From: Streptomyces zinciresistens K42
Lineage (GTDB): Bacteria; Actinomycetota; Actinomycetes; Streptomycetales; Streptomycetaceae
Assembly: GCF_000225525.1 (NCBI RefSeq)
Contig: NZ_AGBF01000031.1
Span: 1-56,405, forward strand
Length of the DNA stretch: 56,405 bases
Reading direction: 5' to 3'
The translations under genes were made by a program, and so were the position numbers. Numbering within the stretch: position 1 is the stretch's first letter; each line of letters opens with the position of its first letter. The notes under the pieces were generated by a model. The model saw only the letters and a list, made by a program, of their open reading frames with translations. It was not told the origin of the DNA and ran no database searches. Of this stretch, positions 1 through 7,622 are shown piece by piece.

Positions 1-516
1 GATGATCCCCCGGGGGCCGGTGTCGCCGACGACGGCGTACAGGACGCGGTCGCCGTACACGACGGCGGCCACCGAGCCGCCCCGGATCCCGGAGGCGGTG
101 TGGTCCCAGACGCCGCTGGGGCCCGGCACGACGATGTAGGGGAGCGTGTCGGAGCGCAGCGCCCGGCCGTCGGACTGCCGGAACGCGGTGTCCGGCAGGA
201 AGTACGGATCGGTGTTCTCGTTGCACTTCGCGGTGCGCTGCCCGTCGCAGTCGATGTCCATGTCGGCCTTCCAGAACACCGCGTCCGGTGTGCCGCAGAC
301 CGGGACGGTGGCCGCCGCGGCCCCCGCGTCGGTGCGGTAGGCGCCCTGGGAGATCCGGGTGCAGGACGCCACCCGGGCGAGCAGCCGGGCCGCGCTCACC
401 GAGCCCTCCGGGGCGGGCACCGGGCGGGGGGCTCCGGAGGCGCTCGCGGGGAGCAGCCCGGCGGCGAGCAGTGCGGCACCGGAGGCCGCGGTCAGGGTCA
501 GCGTTCGGATGCGCAC
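1..516 (-). CDS. GH75 chitosanase, secreted (3' part beyond left edge)
   Basis: The visible 172 residues start at GTG 516, 8 nt behind an AAGGG ribosome site, and run off the left edge, so the C-terminus is missing. Residues 1-28 form a signal peptide (RIRT, then an Ala/Leu-rich core ending near SASGA). The mature part has the fungal-type chitosanase pattern: four cysteines in the first 70 residues (VASC, VPVC, IDCD, AKCN), then DPYFLPDTAF, PYIVVPG, a Gly-rich GIRGGSVAAVVY stretch and VGDTGPRG. In family GH75 the Asp of the last motif and a Glu shortly after it are catalytic; the Glu would lie just past the edge. The role is extracellular hydrolysis of chitosan. The family call is firm; completeness cannot be judged. 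Confidence 0.85.
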   Translation of the reverse strand, partial: MRIRTLTLTAASGAALLAAGLLPASASGAPRPVPAPEGSVSAARLLARVASCTRISQGAYRTDAGAAAATVPVCGTPDAVFWKADMDIDCDGQRTAKCNENTDPYFLPDTAFRQSDGRALRSDTLPYIVVPGPSGVWDHTASGIRGGSVAAVVYGDRVLYAVVGDTGPRGII

Positions 517-700
517 GGTGGGGCCCTTCAGTCCGGGACGGGAGTCCTTGGCGGTGTCCTGCGGAACGACCCCTTCACAAGACCCCGTATCCCCGCGCGC
601 GTCACCTCGGGCCCGGGGGCTGATTGCGGTGCGCGGGCCCCGGGAGAAGACTGGACGGGAGGAGGATTCCGTACGGGGCCCGGCAATCCCGGGAGGTGTC

Positions 701-1312
701 ATGTTCGTACGTGCCGTCTACGCGACCGGCGATCCCGCGAAGATCGACACGGCCATCAGGGCGATGAACACCGAAGGACGCGACCTGCTGGAGGACCGGC
801 CCGGCTACCGGGGGGCGAGCGTGTTCGCCGACCGGACGCTCGGAAAGCTCCTGGCGGCGAGCTGGTGGGAGTCGGAGCGGGCCCGCCACACCAGCGACGA
901 GGTGCTGAGGGAGCGGCGCGCGGCCATGCTGGAGCCGTTCGCCGGGACCCTGGCCGTGGAGAACTACGAGACCGCGGTGGTGCACCAGGTGCGCAGACCG
1001 CAGGCGGGCGCGGGCCTGCGGCTCACCCGGCTGGAGTTCGACCCCAGGGACGCCGACCTGCTCACCGACACCTTCCGGGCGACGGTGCTGCCCCGGCTCG
1101 AAGCGCTTCCCGGGCTGGTGCGGGCGACCCTGCTGGTCGACCGGGAGCGCGGGCGCGGCACGGCCGGAGCGGTCTTCGTGGACGGGACGGCGCTGGCGGC
1201 GTCCCGCGCGGGGCAGGCGGCGGTCCGGCACGAGGGGGCCGCGAAGGCCCGGGTGGCCGTGACCGGTCTGGAGGAGTTCGAGGTCGTCTTCACCGACGTG
1301 GACCCCGGCTGA
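701..1312 (+). CDS. ABM-fold (antibiotic biosynthesis monooxygenase-like) protein
   Basis: 203 residues. The chosen ATG at 701 follows GGGAGGTGTC; longer upstream reading in this frame has no family resemblance. The N-terminal half (FVRAVYATGDPAKIDTAIR, then DRPGYRGASVFADR and ASWWESERARH) has the beta-alpha-beta pattern and aromatic pair of dimeric alpha/beta-barrel ABM domains. The C-terminal half (LRLTRLEFDPRD ... VDRERG ... VFVDG) looks like a second, diverged copy, so the protein may be a pseudo-dimer. Such folds are found in monooxygenases without cofactor and in many proteins of unknown function. There is no informative neighbour: it is divergent from the chitosanase and convergent with the aldo/keto reductase. 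No substrate can be assigned. Confidence 0.7.
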   Translation: MFVRAVYATGDPAKIDTAIRAMNTEGRDLLEDRPGYRGASVFADRTLGKLLAASWWESERARHTSDEVLRERRAAMLEPFAGTLAVENYETAVVHQVRRPQAGAGLRLTRLEFDPRDADLLTDTFRATVLPRLEALPGLVRATLLVDRERGRGTAGAVFVDGTALAASRAGQAAVRHEGAAKARVAVTGLEEFEVVFTDVDPG

Positions 1313-1322
1313 CCGCTCCTCC

Positions 1323-1360
1323 CGCGCGAAGGCCCGCCCCCCGCCGGGCGGGCCCGCGCG
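1323..1360. terminator. Bidirectional hairpin terminator between convergent genes
   Basis: A perfect stem GGCCCGCCC / GGGCGGGCC (1331-1339 with 1346-1354) with a 6-nt loop, extended below an AA bulge by CGCGCG pairs (1323-1328 with 1355-1360). It sits in the 50-nt gap between the stop codons of the ABM-fold gene and the aldo/keto reductase. There is no U-tract, as is usual for Streptomyces. Confidence 0.7.
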
Positions 1361-1362
1361 TC

Positions 1363-2193
1363 CTACTCGACGGTGGCCGGGTGGCCGCCGATGCGCCGGT
1401 CCTCGTTGAGCGCGCTGATGGCCGCGAGGTCCTCGTCGTCCAGGCTGAAGTCGAAGACCTCGATGTTCTCCCTGATCCGCGAGGGCGTCACGGACTTCGG
1501 GATCACGACGTTGCCGGTCTGCAGGTGCCAGCGCAGCACCACCTGGGCCGGGCTGCGGCCGTGCTTGCGCCCGATGGCCACGATCGCCGGGACCTCCAGC
1601 AGGCCCTGGCCCTGGCCGAGCGGCGACCACGCCTCGGTGGCGATGCCCCGCTCGGCGTGGAACGCGCGCGACGCGTGCTGCTGCAGGTGCGGGTGCAGCT
1701 CGATCTGGTTGACCGCCGGGACGACCGAGGTCTCGCCGATCAGCCGCTCCAGGTGCTCCGGCAGGAAGTTGGACACGCCGATCGCGCGTACGCGCCCGTC
1801 GGCGAGGAGCTTCTCGAACGCCTTGTAGGTGTCGACGTAGCGGTCGCGTCCGGGCACCGGCCAGTGGATGAGGTACAGGTCGACGTAGTCCAGGCCCAGC
1901 TTGCCCAGCGACACGTCGAAGGCGCGCAGGGTCGTGTCGTAGCCCTGGTCGCGGTTCCAGAGCTTGGTGGTGACGAAGATGTCCTCACGGGGGACGCCGG
2001 AGGCCGCGACGGCCTTGCCGGTGCCCTCCTCGTTGCCGTAGATCGCCGCTGTGTCGATGCTGCGGTACCCGGCCTGCAACGCCGTCGCGACCGCCTGCTC
2101 CGCCTCGTCGTCCGGCACCTGCCAGACGCCGAAGCCCAGCTGGGGCATCTCGACGCCGTTGTTCAGGATGATCGGGGGGACCTTGCTGCTCAC
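1363..2193 (-). CDS. Aldo/keto reductase (2,5-diketogluconate reductase type)
   Basis: 276 residues from GTG 2193; an in-frame ATG at 2241 would add 16 residues (TMGVPPDDNRKDQELV) that lack family resemblance. It carries the AKR tetrad in order: Asp47 and Tyr52 (DTAAIYGNE), Lys77 (TTKLW), His110 (LIHWP). Later come GVSNF, NQIELHP and the C-terminal NADPH-site signature VIPKSVTPSRIREN. The length and motifs match AKR5-type enzymes, which reduce sugar ketones and small aldehydes with NADPH in the cytoplasm. It follows the acyl-CoA synthetase gene by about 100 nt on the same strand, so it could be co-transcribed or have its own promoter. The physiological substrate is unknown. Confidence 0.93.
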   Translation of the reverse strand: MSSKVPPIILNNGVEMPQLGFGVWQVPDDEAEQAVATALQAGYRSIDTAAIYGNEEGTGKAVAASGVPREDIFVTTKLWNRDQGYDTTLRAFDVSLGKLGLDYVDLYLIHWPVPGRDRYVDTYKAFEKLLADGRVRAIGVSNFLPEHLERLIGETSVVPAVNQIELHPHLQQHASRAFHAERGIATEAWSPLGQGQGLLEVPAIVAIGRKHGRSPAQVVLRWHLQTGNVVIPKSVTPSRIRENIEVFDFSLDDEDLAAISALNEDRRIGGHPATVE

Positions 2194-2295
2194 GAGCTCT
2201 TGATCCTTACGGTTGTCGTCAGGTGGGACTCCCATCGTCAACGATCACGGGGCGTCGTGCATTCCTGACCGGCGAATCCGCGGCGGCCGGCCGGG

Positions 2296-4122
2296 TCAGG
2301 CGCGGTAGAGCGCCTCGACCTCATCGGCGTAGGCGTTCTCGATGGCCTTGCGCTTGAGCTTCAGCGACGGCGTGAGCAGACCGTGCTCCTCGGTGAAGGG
2401 CTGGGCGAGGATGCGGAACGTGCGGATCGACTCGGCCTGCGAGACCAGGGTGTTGGCGGCGACGACGGCCCGGCGCACCTCGGTCTCCAGATCGGCGTCG
2501 CGCACCAGCTCCGCGGGGGAGAGCCGCGGCTTGTCGCGCATCATCAGCCAGTGCTCGACCGACTCCTGGTCGAGGGTGACCAGGGCGGCGATGTACGGGC
2601 GGTCGTTGCCGACGACGATGCACTGGGCGACCAGCGGATGGTCGCGGACGCGCTCCTCCAGCACGCCCGGCGAGACGCTCTTGCCACCGGAGGTCACGAG
2701 GATCTCCTTCTTGCGGCCGGTGATCGTGAGGTAGCCGTCCTCGTCCAGCGAGCCGAGGTCGCCGGTGGCGAGCCAGCCGTCGTGCAGGGCCGCGTCCGTC
2801 GCCTTCGGGTTGTTCAGATAGCCCTGGAAGACGTTGCCGCCGTTCAGCCAGACCTCGCCGTCGTCGGCGATGTGCACGGTCATGCCCGGGATGGGCTGGC
2901 CCACCGTGCCGTAGCGGGTGTGGTAGGGCGGGTTGGCGGTGGCCGCCGCGGTGGACTCGGTGAGGCCGTACCCCTCGTAGACGTGGACGCCTGCGCCCGC
3001 GAAGAACAGGCCGAGCCGGCGGTCCATGCCCGAGCCGCCCGTCATCGCCTGCCGGATGCGGCCGCCCATCGCGGCGCGCATCTTGCCGTACACCAGCTTG
3101 TCGAAGACCTGGTGCTGCATCCGCAGCCCGGCCGACGGGCCGGGGCCGGTGCCCCACGCCTTGGCCTCCATGGCGTCCGCGTACTTCACCGCGACCTCGA
3201 CCGCCTTCTCGAAGGCGCCCGCCCGGCCCTCCTTCTCGGCCTTGCGGCGCGAGGCGTTGAACACCTTCTCGAAGATGTACGGCACCGCGAGGAAGAACGT
3301 CGGCCGGAACGCGGCGAGGTCCGGCAGCAGGGCCGCGGCGTTCATCTGCGGCTGGTGGCCGAAGCGGACCCTGCCGCGGACCGCGGCCACCTGCACCATC
3401 CGCCCGAAGACGTGCGCGAGCGGCAGGAACAGCAGGGTCGCCGCCTCGTCGCCCCTGCGGGAGTGGAACACCGGCTCCCAGCGCTCGATGACGGTGTCCG
3501 CCTCGAACATGAAGTTGCCGTGCGAGAGGACGCAGCCCTTGGGGCGGCCGGTGGTGCCGGAGGTGTAGATGACGGTCGCCACCGAGTCCGGGGTGACCGC
3601 CTCGCGGTGGCGGTGGACCACCTCGTCGTCCAGGTGGCCGCCCGCCTCGTACAGCTCCTGCACCGCGCCCGAGTCCAGCTGCCACAGCTGGTGCAGCCGG
3701 GGGAGGCGGTCGATGACGGTCGCGATCGTCATGGCGTGGTCCTCGTGCTCGACGACCGCCGCCGAGCACTCGGCGTCGTACAGCATCCAGAAGCACTGCT
3801 CGGCCGAGGACGTGGGATAGACGGGCACCACCTGGGCGCCGATCGTCCACAGGGCGTAGTCGAAGAGCGTCCACTCGTACCGGGTGCGGGACATCAGCGC
3901 GACCCGGTCGCCGAACCGGATGCCCCGCGCGAGCAGCCCCTTGGCCAGCGCCAGCACCTCGTCGCGGAACTCGGCGGCGGTCACGTCGCGCCAGCGGCCG
4001 TCCTCGCCCTTGCGGCCGAGGACCACGTACGAGGGGTCCTCCCGGGCGTGCTGGAAGACGGTGTCGGCCAGGCCGCCCACCGGCGGCGCCAACGCCAACG
4101 GAGGGTTGGTGAATTCGCGCAA
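2296..4122 (-). CDS. Long-chain acyl-CoA synthetase (AMP-forming, FadD type)
   Basis: 608 residues with all core ANL-superfamily motifs: phosphate loop YTSGTTGRPKG (186-196), YEGYGLTES (382-390), TGD (453-455) and the hinge GRKKEILVTSGGK (about 469-481). The start is a TTG at 4122, supported by GGAG 8 nt upstream and by the MREFTNPPL opening; no ATG fits. The enzyme adenylates fatty acids and transfers them to CoA, peripherally at the membrane. An insert of about 60 residues between residues 290 and 350 (FNASRRKAEKEGR onward) is typical of the long-chain FadD15-like group rather than acetyl-CoA synthetases. It lies alone apart from the downstream reductase gene. Confidence 0.93.
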   Translation of the reverse strand: MREFTNPPLALAPPVGGLADTVFQHAREDPSYVVLGRKGEDGRWRDVTAAEFRDEVLALAKGLLARGIRFGDRVALMSRTRYEWTLFDYALWTIGAQVVPVYPTSSAEQCFWMLYDAECSAAVVEHEDHAMTIATVIDRLPRLHQLWQLDSGAVQELYEAGGHLDDEVVHRHREAVTPDSVATVIYTSGTTGRPKGCVLSHGNFMFEADTVIERWEPVFHSRRGDEAATLLFLPLAHVFGRMVQVAAVRGRVRFGHQPQMNAAALLPDLAAFRPTFFLAVPYIFEKVFNASRRKAEKEGRAGAFEKAVEVAVKYADAMEAKAWGTGPGPSAGLRMQHQVFDKLVYGKMRAAMGGRIRQAMTGGSGMDRRLGLFFAGAGVHVYEGYGLTESTAAATANPPYHTRYGTVGQPIPGMTVHIADDGEVWLNGGNVFQGYLNNPKATDAALHDGWLATGDLGSLDEDGYLTITGRKKEILVTSGGKSVSPGVLEERVRDHPLVAQCIVVGNDRPYIAALVTLDQESVEHWLMMRDKPRLSPAELVRDADLETEVRRAVVAANTLVSQAESIRTFRILAQPFTEEHGLLTPSLKLKRKAIENAYADEVEALYRA

Positions 4123-4365
4123 ACCCCGCTCCCCGCTCCGAATGCCTCGGCTGACGCTCAGCGCGGCGCGGTGAAAGCTACCCCACCCGTCGTGCGGGCG
4201 GGAGGGGTCCGCGAACGCGGCGGCGCTCGGGAACCCACTGATCAGCGAAGGAAAATACGCTCACAAGGGGAAGGGCAGGACAGAAAGCTGACGGTTGAGT
4301 AAGTTTCGGGACCGTGATCTCCACCGAATCTGTACGTGCGGACCGCCCCCGCCGGCCGGGCCCCG

Positions 4366-5229
4366 TCACCGCCGGTGCAGCCGGTCGCCGCCCGCGATGA
4401 TCGCCGCGGCCAGCGCGTCGGCCGCGCCCTGCGCGCCGGTCCGGCGCGGGCCGTGGACCAGCACGAAGTCGACGCGTCCCAGCTCCGGCAGTCCGGCCCG
4501 GTCGGGCACGCGCACCAGGCCGGGCGGGATCAGGCCCCGGGAGTGCGCCATGACGCCGAGTCCGGCCCGCGCCGCCGCGATCAGCCCGTTGAGGCTGCCG
4601 CTCGTGCACACGATCCGCCACGCGCGGCCCTGCCGCTCCAGCGCCTCCAGCGCCAGCGCCCGGGTGATGCCCGGCGGGGGATAGACGATCAGCGGCACCG
4701 GGCGGTCCGGCTCCGGACGCAGCCGCTCCGCGCCGATCCACACCAGCCGGTCGTGCCAGACCAGCGCGCCGCCGGGCTCCTCGGGCCGCCGCTTGGCCAG
4801 CACCAGGTCCAGCTTCCCGGCCGCCAGCTGCTCGTGCAGGGTCCCCGAGAGCTCGACCGTCAGCTCCAGGTCGACCTCCGGGTGCTCGTAGCGGAAGCCC
4901 TCCAGGATCTCCGGCAGCCGGGTCAGCACGAAGTCCTCGGACGCCCCGAAGCGCAGCCTGCCGCGCAGCCGGGTCCCCGTGAAGAACGCCGACGCCTGCT
5001 CGTGCACCGCGAGGATCCTTCGCGCGAAGCCGAGCATCGCCTCGCCGTCCTCCGTCAGCTCCACCGAGTGGGTGTCGCGGACGAACAGGGGCCTGCCGAC
5101 GGCGCCCTCCAGCCGCCGGACGTGCTGGCTGACGGTGGACTGGCGCAGGCCGAGGCGCCGGGCGGCCCGGGTGAAGCTCAGGGCCTGGGCCACCGCGAGG
5201 AACGTGCGCAGCTGCGACGGGTCGTACAC
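4366..5229 (-). CDS. LysR-family transcriptional regulator
   Basis: 287 residues. The N-terminal winged helix (LRTFLAVAQALSFTRAARRLG, then RQSTVSQHVRRLEG, residues 8-42) is a canonical LysR DNA-binding domain, followed by a linker helix and a periplasmic-binding-like effector domain (LRFGASEDFV, LAAGKLDLVLAKR, AARAGLGVMAHS). It is divergently transcribed from the transporter gene at 5383 with 153 nt between the start codons. An ATC-N9-GAT box lies in that gap, so it most likely controls the transporter and itself. The effector is unknown. Confidence 0.93.
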   Translation of the reverse strand: MYDPSQLRTFLAVAQALSFTRAARRLGLRQSTVSQHVRRLEGAVGRPLFVRDTHSVELTEDGEAMLGFARRILAVHEQASAFFTGTRLRGRLRFGASEDFVLTRLPEILEGFRYEHPEVDLELTVELSGTLHEQLAAGKLDLVLAKRRPEEPGGALVWHDRLVWIGAERLRPEPDRPVPLIVYPPPGITRALALEALERQGRAWRIVCTSGSLNGLIAAARAGLGVMAHSRGLIPPGLVRVPDRAGLPELGRVDFVLVHGPRRTGAQGAADALAAAIIAGGDRLHRR

Positions 5230-5246
5230 GCCGCCACCCTACCGCC

Positions 5247-5267
5247 GTCATCGCGGAACGTGATGAC
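5247..5267. promoter_or_regulatory. LysR box (T-N11-A type operator)
   Basis: GTCATC-N9-GATGAC is a perfect 6-bp inverted repeat containing the ATC-N9-GAT core expected for LysR regulators. It lies 18-38 nt upstream of the lysR-family start codon and about 115 nt upstream of the divergent transporter start, the usual place for an autoregulatory and activating site. Confidence 0.75.
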
Positions 5268-5382
5268 AGTCAGAGTGGTGTGCCGGATTCCCGATCGCGG
5301 GGCCGCGGAGGACGATGGAGAGGGCACGTCCGTGCCGGGTGTCCGACGTACAGCGACGCGACGAACGACGTAGTGGAGCACA

Positions 5383-6435
5383 GTGAAACGCCTGCGATGG
5401 TTCCGAAGGCCGCCGGCCGACCCGTACATCCTGCTGCTGCTCGGGACGGTCGGCCTCGCCGCCCTGTTCCCGGCCCGCGGCACGGCGGCCGGCGTGGCCT
5501 CCGGCGCCTCCACGGCCGCGATCGCCTTCCTGTTCTTCCTCTACGGCGCCCGGCTCTCCACCCGTGAGGCGCTGGACGGGCTCAAGCACTGGCGGCTGCA
5601 CGCCACCGTCCTCGCCTGCACCTTCGTGGTCTTCCCGCTGCTGGGCCTCGCGGCCGGCGGGCTCGTGCCGGGGCTGCTGACCCAGCCTCTCTACCAGGGG
5701 CTGCTCTTCCTCACCCTGGTCCCCTCGACCATCCAGTCCTCGATCGCCTTCACCTCGATGGCCCGGGGCAACGTCCCCGCCGCGATCTGCGCCGGCTCCT
5801 TCTCCTCCCTCGTCGGCATCCTCCTCACCCCGCTGCTCGCGGCGGCCGTGCTCGGCGGCGGCTCCGCCGGGTTCTCCGCCGACTCCCTGGTGGGAGTCGT
5901 GCTCCAGCTGCTCGTGCCGTTCGCCGCCGGGCAGGTGCTGCGCCGCTGGATCGGCGCCTTCGTCACCCGGCACAAGAGGCTCCTCGGCCTCGTCGACCGC
6001 GGCTCCATCCTGCTGGTCGTCTACACCGCGTTCGGCAAGGGCGTGGTGCAGGGCATCTGGCAGCAGGTCAGCGCGGTCCGCCTCGCCGGGCTGCTCCTCG
6101 TCGAGGCGGTGCTGCTCGCCGTCATGCTCGCCCTGACCTGGTACGGCGCCAGGGCGCTGCGCTTCGACCGGGCGGACCGCGTCGCGATCCAGTTCGCCGG
6201 CTCCAAGAAGTCCCTGGCCGCCGGACTGCCCATGGCGAGCGTCCTGTTCGGCGCGCACGCCGCCCTCGCCGTGCTGCCGCTGATGCTCTTCCACCAGATG
6301 CAGCTGATGGTGTGCGCGGTCATCGCCAAGCGCCGCAGCCGCGACCCCGAGGCCCTCGCCCAGGACCGGCTCACCGCGCCGGAGCCGCCCGCAGCGTCAC
6401 GAACCGCGGTCGGTACAGCGACACGTTCCGGCTGA
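5383..6435 (+). CDS. Bile acid:sodium symporter family (SBF-like) membrane transporter
   Basis: 350 residues from GTG 5383 (GTGGAG just upstream). Nine or ten hydrophobic segments run from PYILLLLGTVGLAALFP to LAVLPLMLFHQMQLMV. The motifs are those of the SBF-like subgroup (also called YfeH-like): FLFFLYGARLS near the N-terminus, LVPSTIQSSIAFTSMARGN in the middle and FAGSKKSLAAGLPMA near the end. Members transport organic anions with sodium, but most bacterial substrates are unknown. It is divergent from the LysR gene that probably regulates it. Its last 65 nt overlap the end of the oppositely oriented beta-propeller gene. Confidence 0.88.
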   Translation: MKRLRWFRRPPADPYILLLLGTVGLAALFPARGTAAGVASGASTAAIAFLFFLYGARLSTREALDGLKHWRLHATVLACTFVVFPLLGLAAGGLVPGLLTQPLYQGLLFLTLVPSTIQSSIAFTSMARGNVPAAICAGSFSSLVGILLTPLLAAAVLGGGSAGFSADSLVGVVLQLLVPFAAGQVLRRWIGAFVTRHKRLLGLVDRGSILLVVYTAFGKGVVQGIWQQVSAVRLAGLLLVEAVLLAVMLALTWYGARALRFDRADRVAIQFAGSKKSLAAGLPMASVLFGAHAALAVLPLMLFHQMQLMVCAVIAKRRSRDPEALAQDRLTAPEPPAASRTAVGTATRSG

Positions 6436-7612
6436 GCTGGGCCGCGGCACCGTCCGGCGCCAGCCAGTTGACGTCGTAGCTCAGCACCAGGCGCCCCGGG
6501 CCGCTCAGCGCGGGGTGGGTCTGCGGGTTGTAGGCGGCGACCCGGGCGCCCGGCGGCAGGGCGGGGCTGAACCCCTTCGCCGGCCCGCGCCACGGGCCCT
6601 CGGGCGAACAGGCCCAGTACGACGCCACCGTCGTCAGCCCCGCGGGGCCGGCGGCCATCGTGAACAGCACGTACGTCCCCGCCACCCGCGCCACCGAGAA
6701 GGCGCTGCCCACCCCGGTGCGCCGGCCGTCCCCGAGCACGGGCCGGGGCCGGGCGGCAGCCGGGCGCACCCACGCCCGGCCGGACCGGTAGCGCCAGGCG
6801 CCGGGTTCCGCGAGCCGGCCCACGGGCACGCGCGCGAGGTACGCCCGCGACACCGGCCGGGAGGCCGCCTGGCCGTCGTCGCCCCCGAAGACGTACGTCC
6901 AGCCGCCCCTCTCCACCAGCGTGGTGCCGAACAGCACCCGCCGCGACGGGTCGGGCACCAGCCGCTGGTCGAAGACCGGCACGGCCGACTCCACCCGCAG
7001 GTCCGGCAGGGCGAGCGTGGCCACCTCGGTGGCCTCCGGCACCCCGAAGATCCAGGGCGGCTGCCCGGCCGAGCGCACCCACAGCACCACCCGCAGGACC
7101 CGCTCCCGCGCACCGGGCGAGCGGGGTTCGACCCGGGCCGCCACCGGCCAGCGCCACCGGTTCGGCCCCGGGTCCGCGAACAGCGGGGCGGGCAGCGTGC
7201 GTTCCAGGCGCCCGCCGCGCATGACGACGGCCGAGTTGCGCACCATGGGCGCGCTCGCCTCCCGCCAGGTGGCGGACTCGCCGAACGGGTTGGGCGGGGC
7301 GTACACCTGGCCGAGGTAGGTGTCCGAGAACAGCCACAGCAGCCGCCCGTCCGGCAGCCGCACCGAGCGCGTGCCGTCACCGCCGGTCCAGTCGTCGGTG
7401 CGCGCGGGGTCGTCGCCGTAGCGGGCGAACTCGGCCGTCAGGCCCTTCGCCGCCGACCAGGAGCCGACCGACCGGGGCCCGCACCCGGCGCCGCCCTCCC
7501 GTCCGCCGCCGTCGTCCGGGAGGGCGGTGAGCAGCACGGCCCCGAGAACCAGGGCCAGCAGGACGCCGAGGCCGGTTCCCGTGCGCTGCCGTGCTCGTGT
7601 CGCGTCGGGCAC
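6371..7612 (-). CDS. Membrane-anchored DUF4185/DUF5005-like beta-propeller protein
   Basis: 413 residues from a GTG start. Residues 13-31 are one hydrophobic segment (GLGVLLALVLGAVLLTALP), either an anchor or an uncleaved signal. The remainder has the repeats of a five-bladed glycosidase-like propeller: GDGTRSVRLPDGRLLWLFSDTYLG, a motif shared by DUF4185/DUF5005 proteins, then RNSAVVMRGG, YVFGGDDG, YVLFTMAAG and YNPQTHPAL. It begins 10 nt after the sialidase stop and is therefore probably its operon partner, suggesting a role with extracellular glycans. It is convergent with, and overlaps by 65 nt, the transporter gene. No catalytic assignment is possible. Confidence 0.75.
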   Translation of the reverse strand: MPDATRARQRTGTGLGVLLALVLGAVLLTALPDDGGGREGGAGCGPRSVGSWSAAKGLTAEFARYGDDPARTDDWTGGDGTRSVRLPDGRLLWLFSDTYLGQVYAPPNPFGESATWREASAPMVRNSAVVMRGGRLERTLPAPLFADPGPNRWRWPVAARVEPRSPGARERVLRVVLWVRSAGQPPWIFGVPEATEVATLALPDLRVESAVPVFDQRLVPDPSRRVLFGTTLVERGGWTYVFGGDDGQAASRPVSRAYLARVPVGRLAEPGAWRYRSGRAWVRPAAARPRPVLGDGRRTGVGSAFSVARVAGTYVLFTMAAGPAGLTTVASYWACSPEGPWRGPAKGFSPALPPGARVAAYNPQTHPALSGPGRLVLSYDVNWLAPDGAAAQLSRNVSLYRPRFVTLRAAPAR

Positions 7613-7622
7613 CCGGGGGACG

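Noticed and set aside
100..2268. Plus-strand open frame of 722 codons over the left end
   Set aside because: It crosses the chitosanase and aldo/keto reductase antisense and the ABM-fold gene out of frame; composition is non-protein-like.
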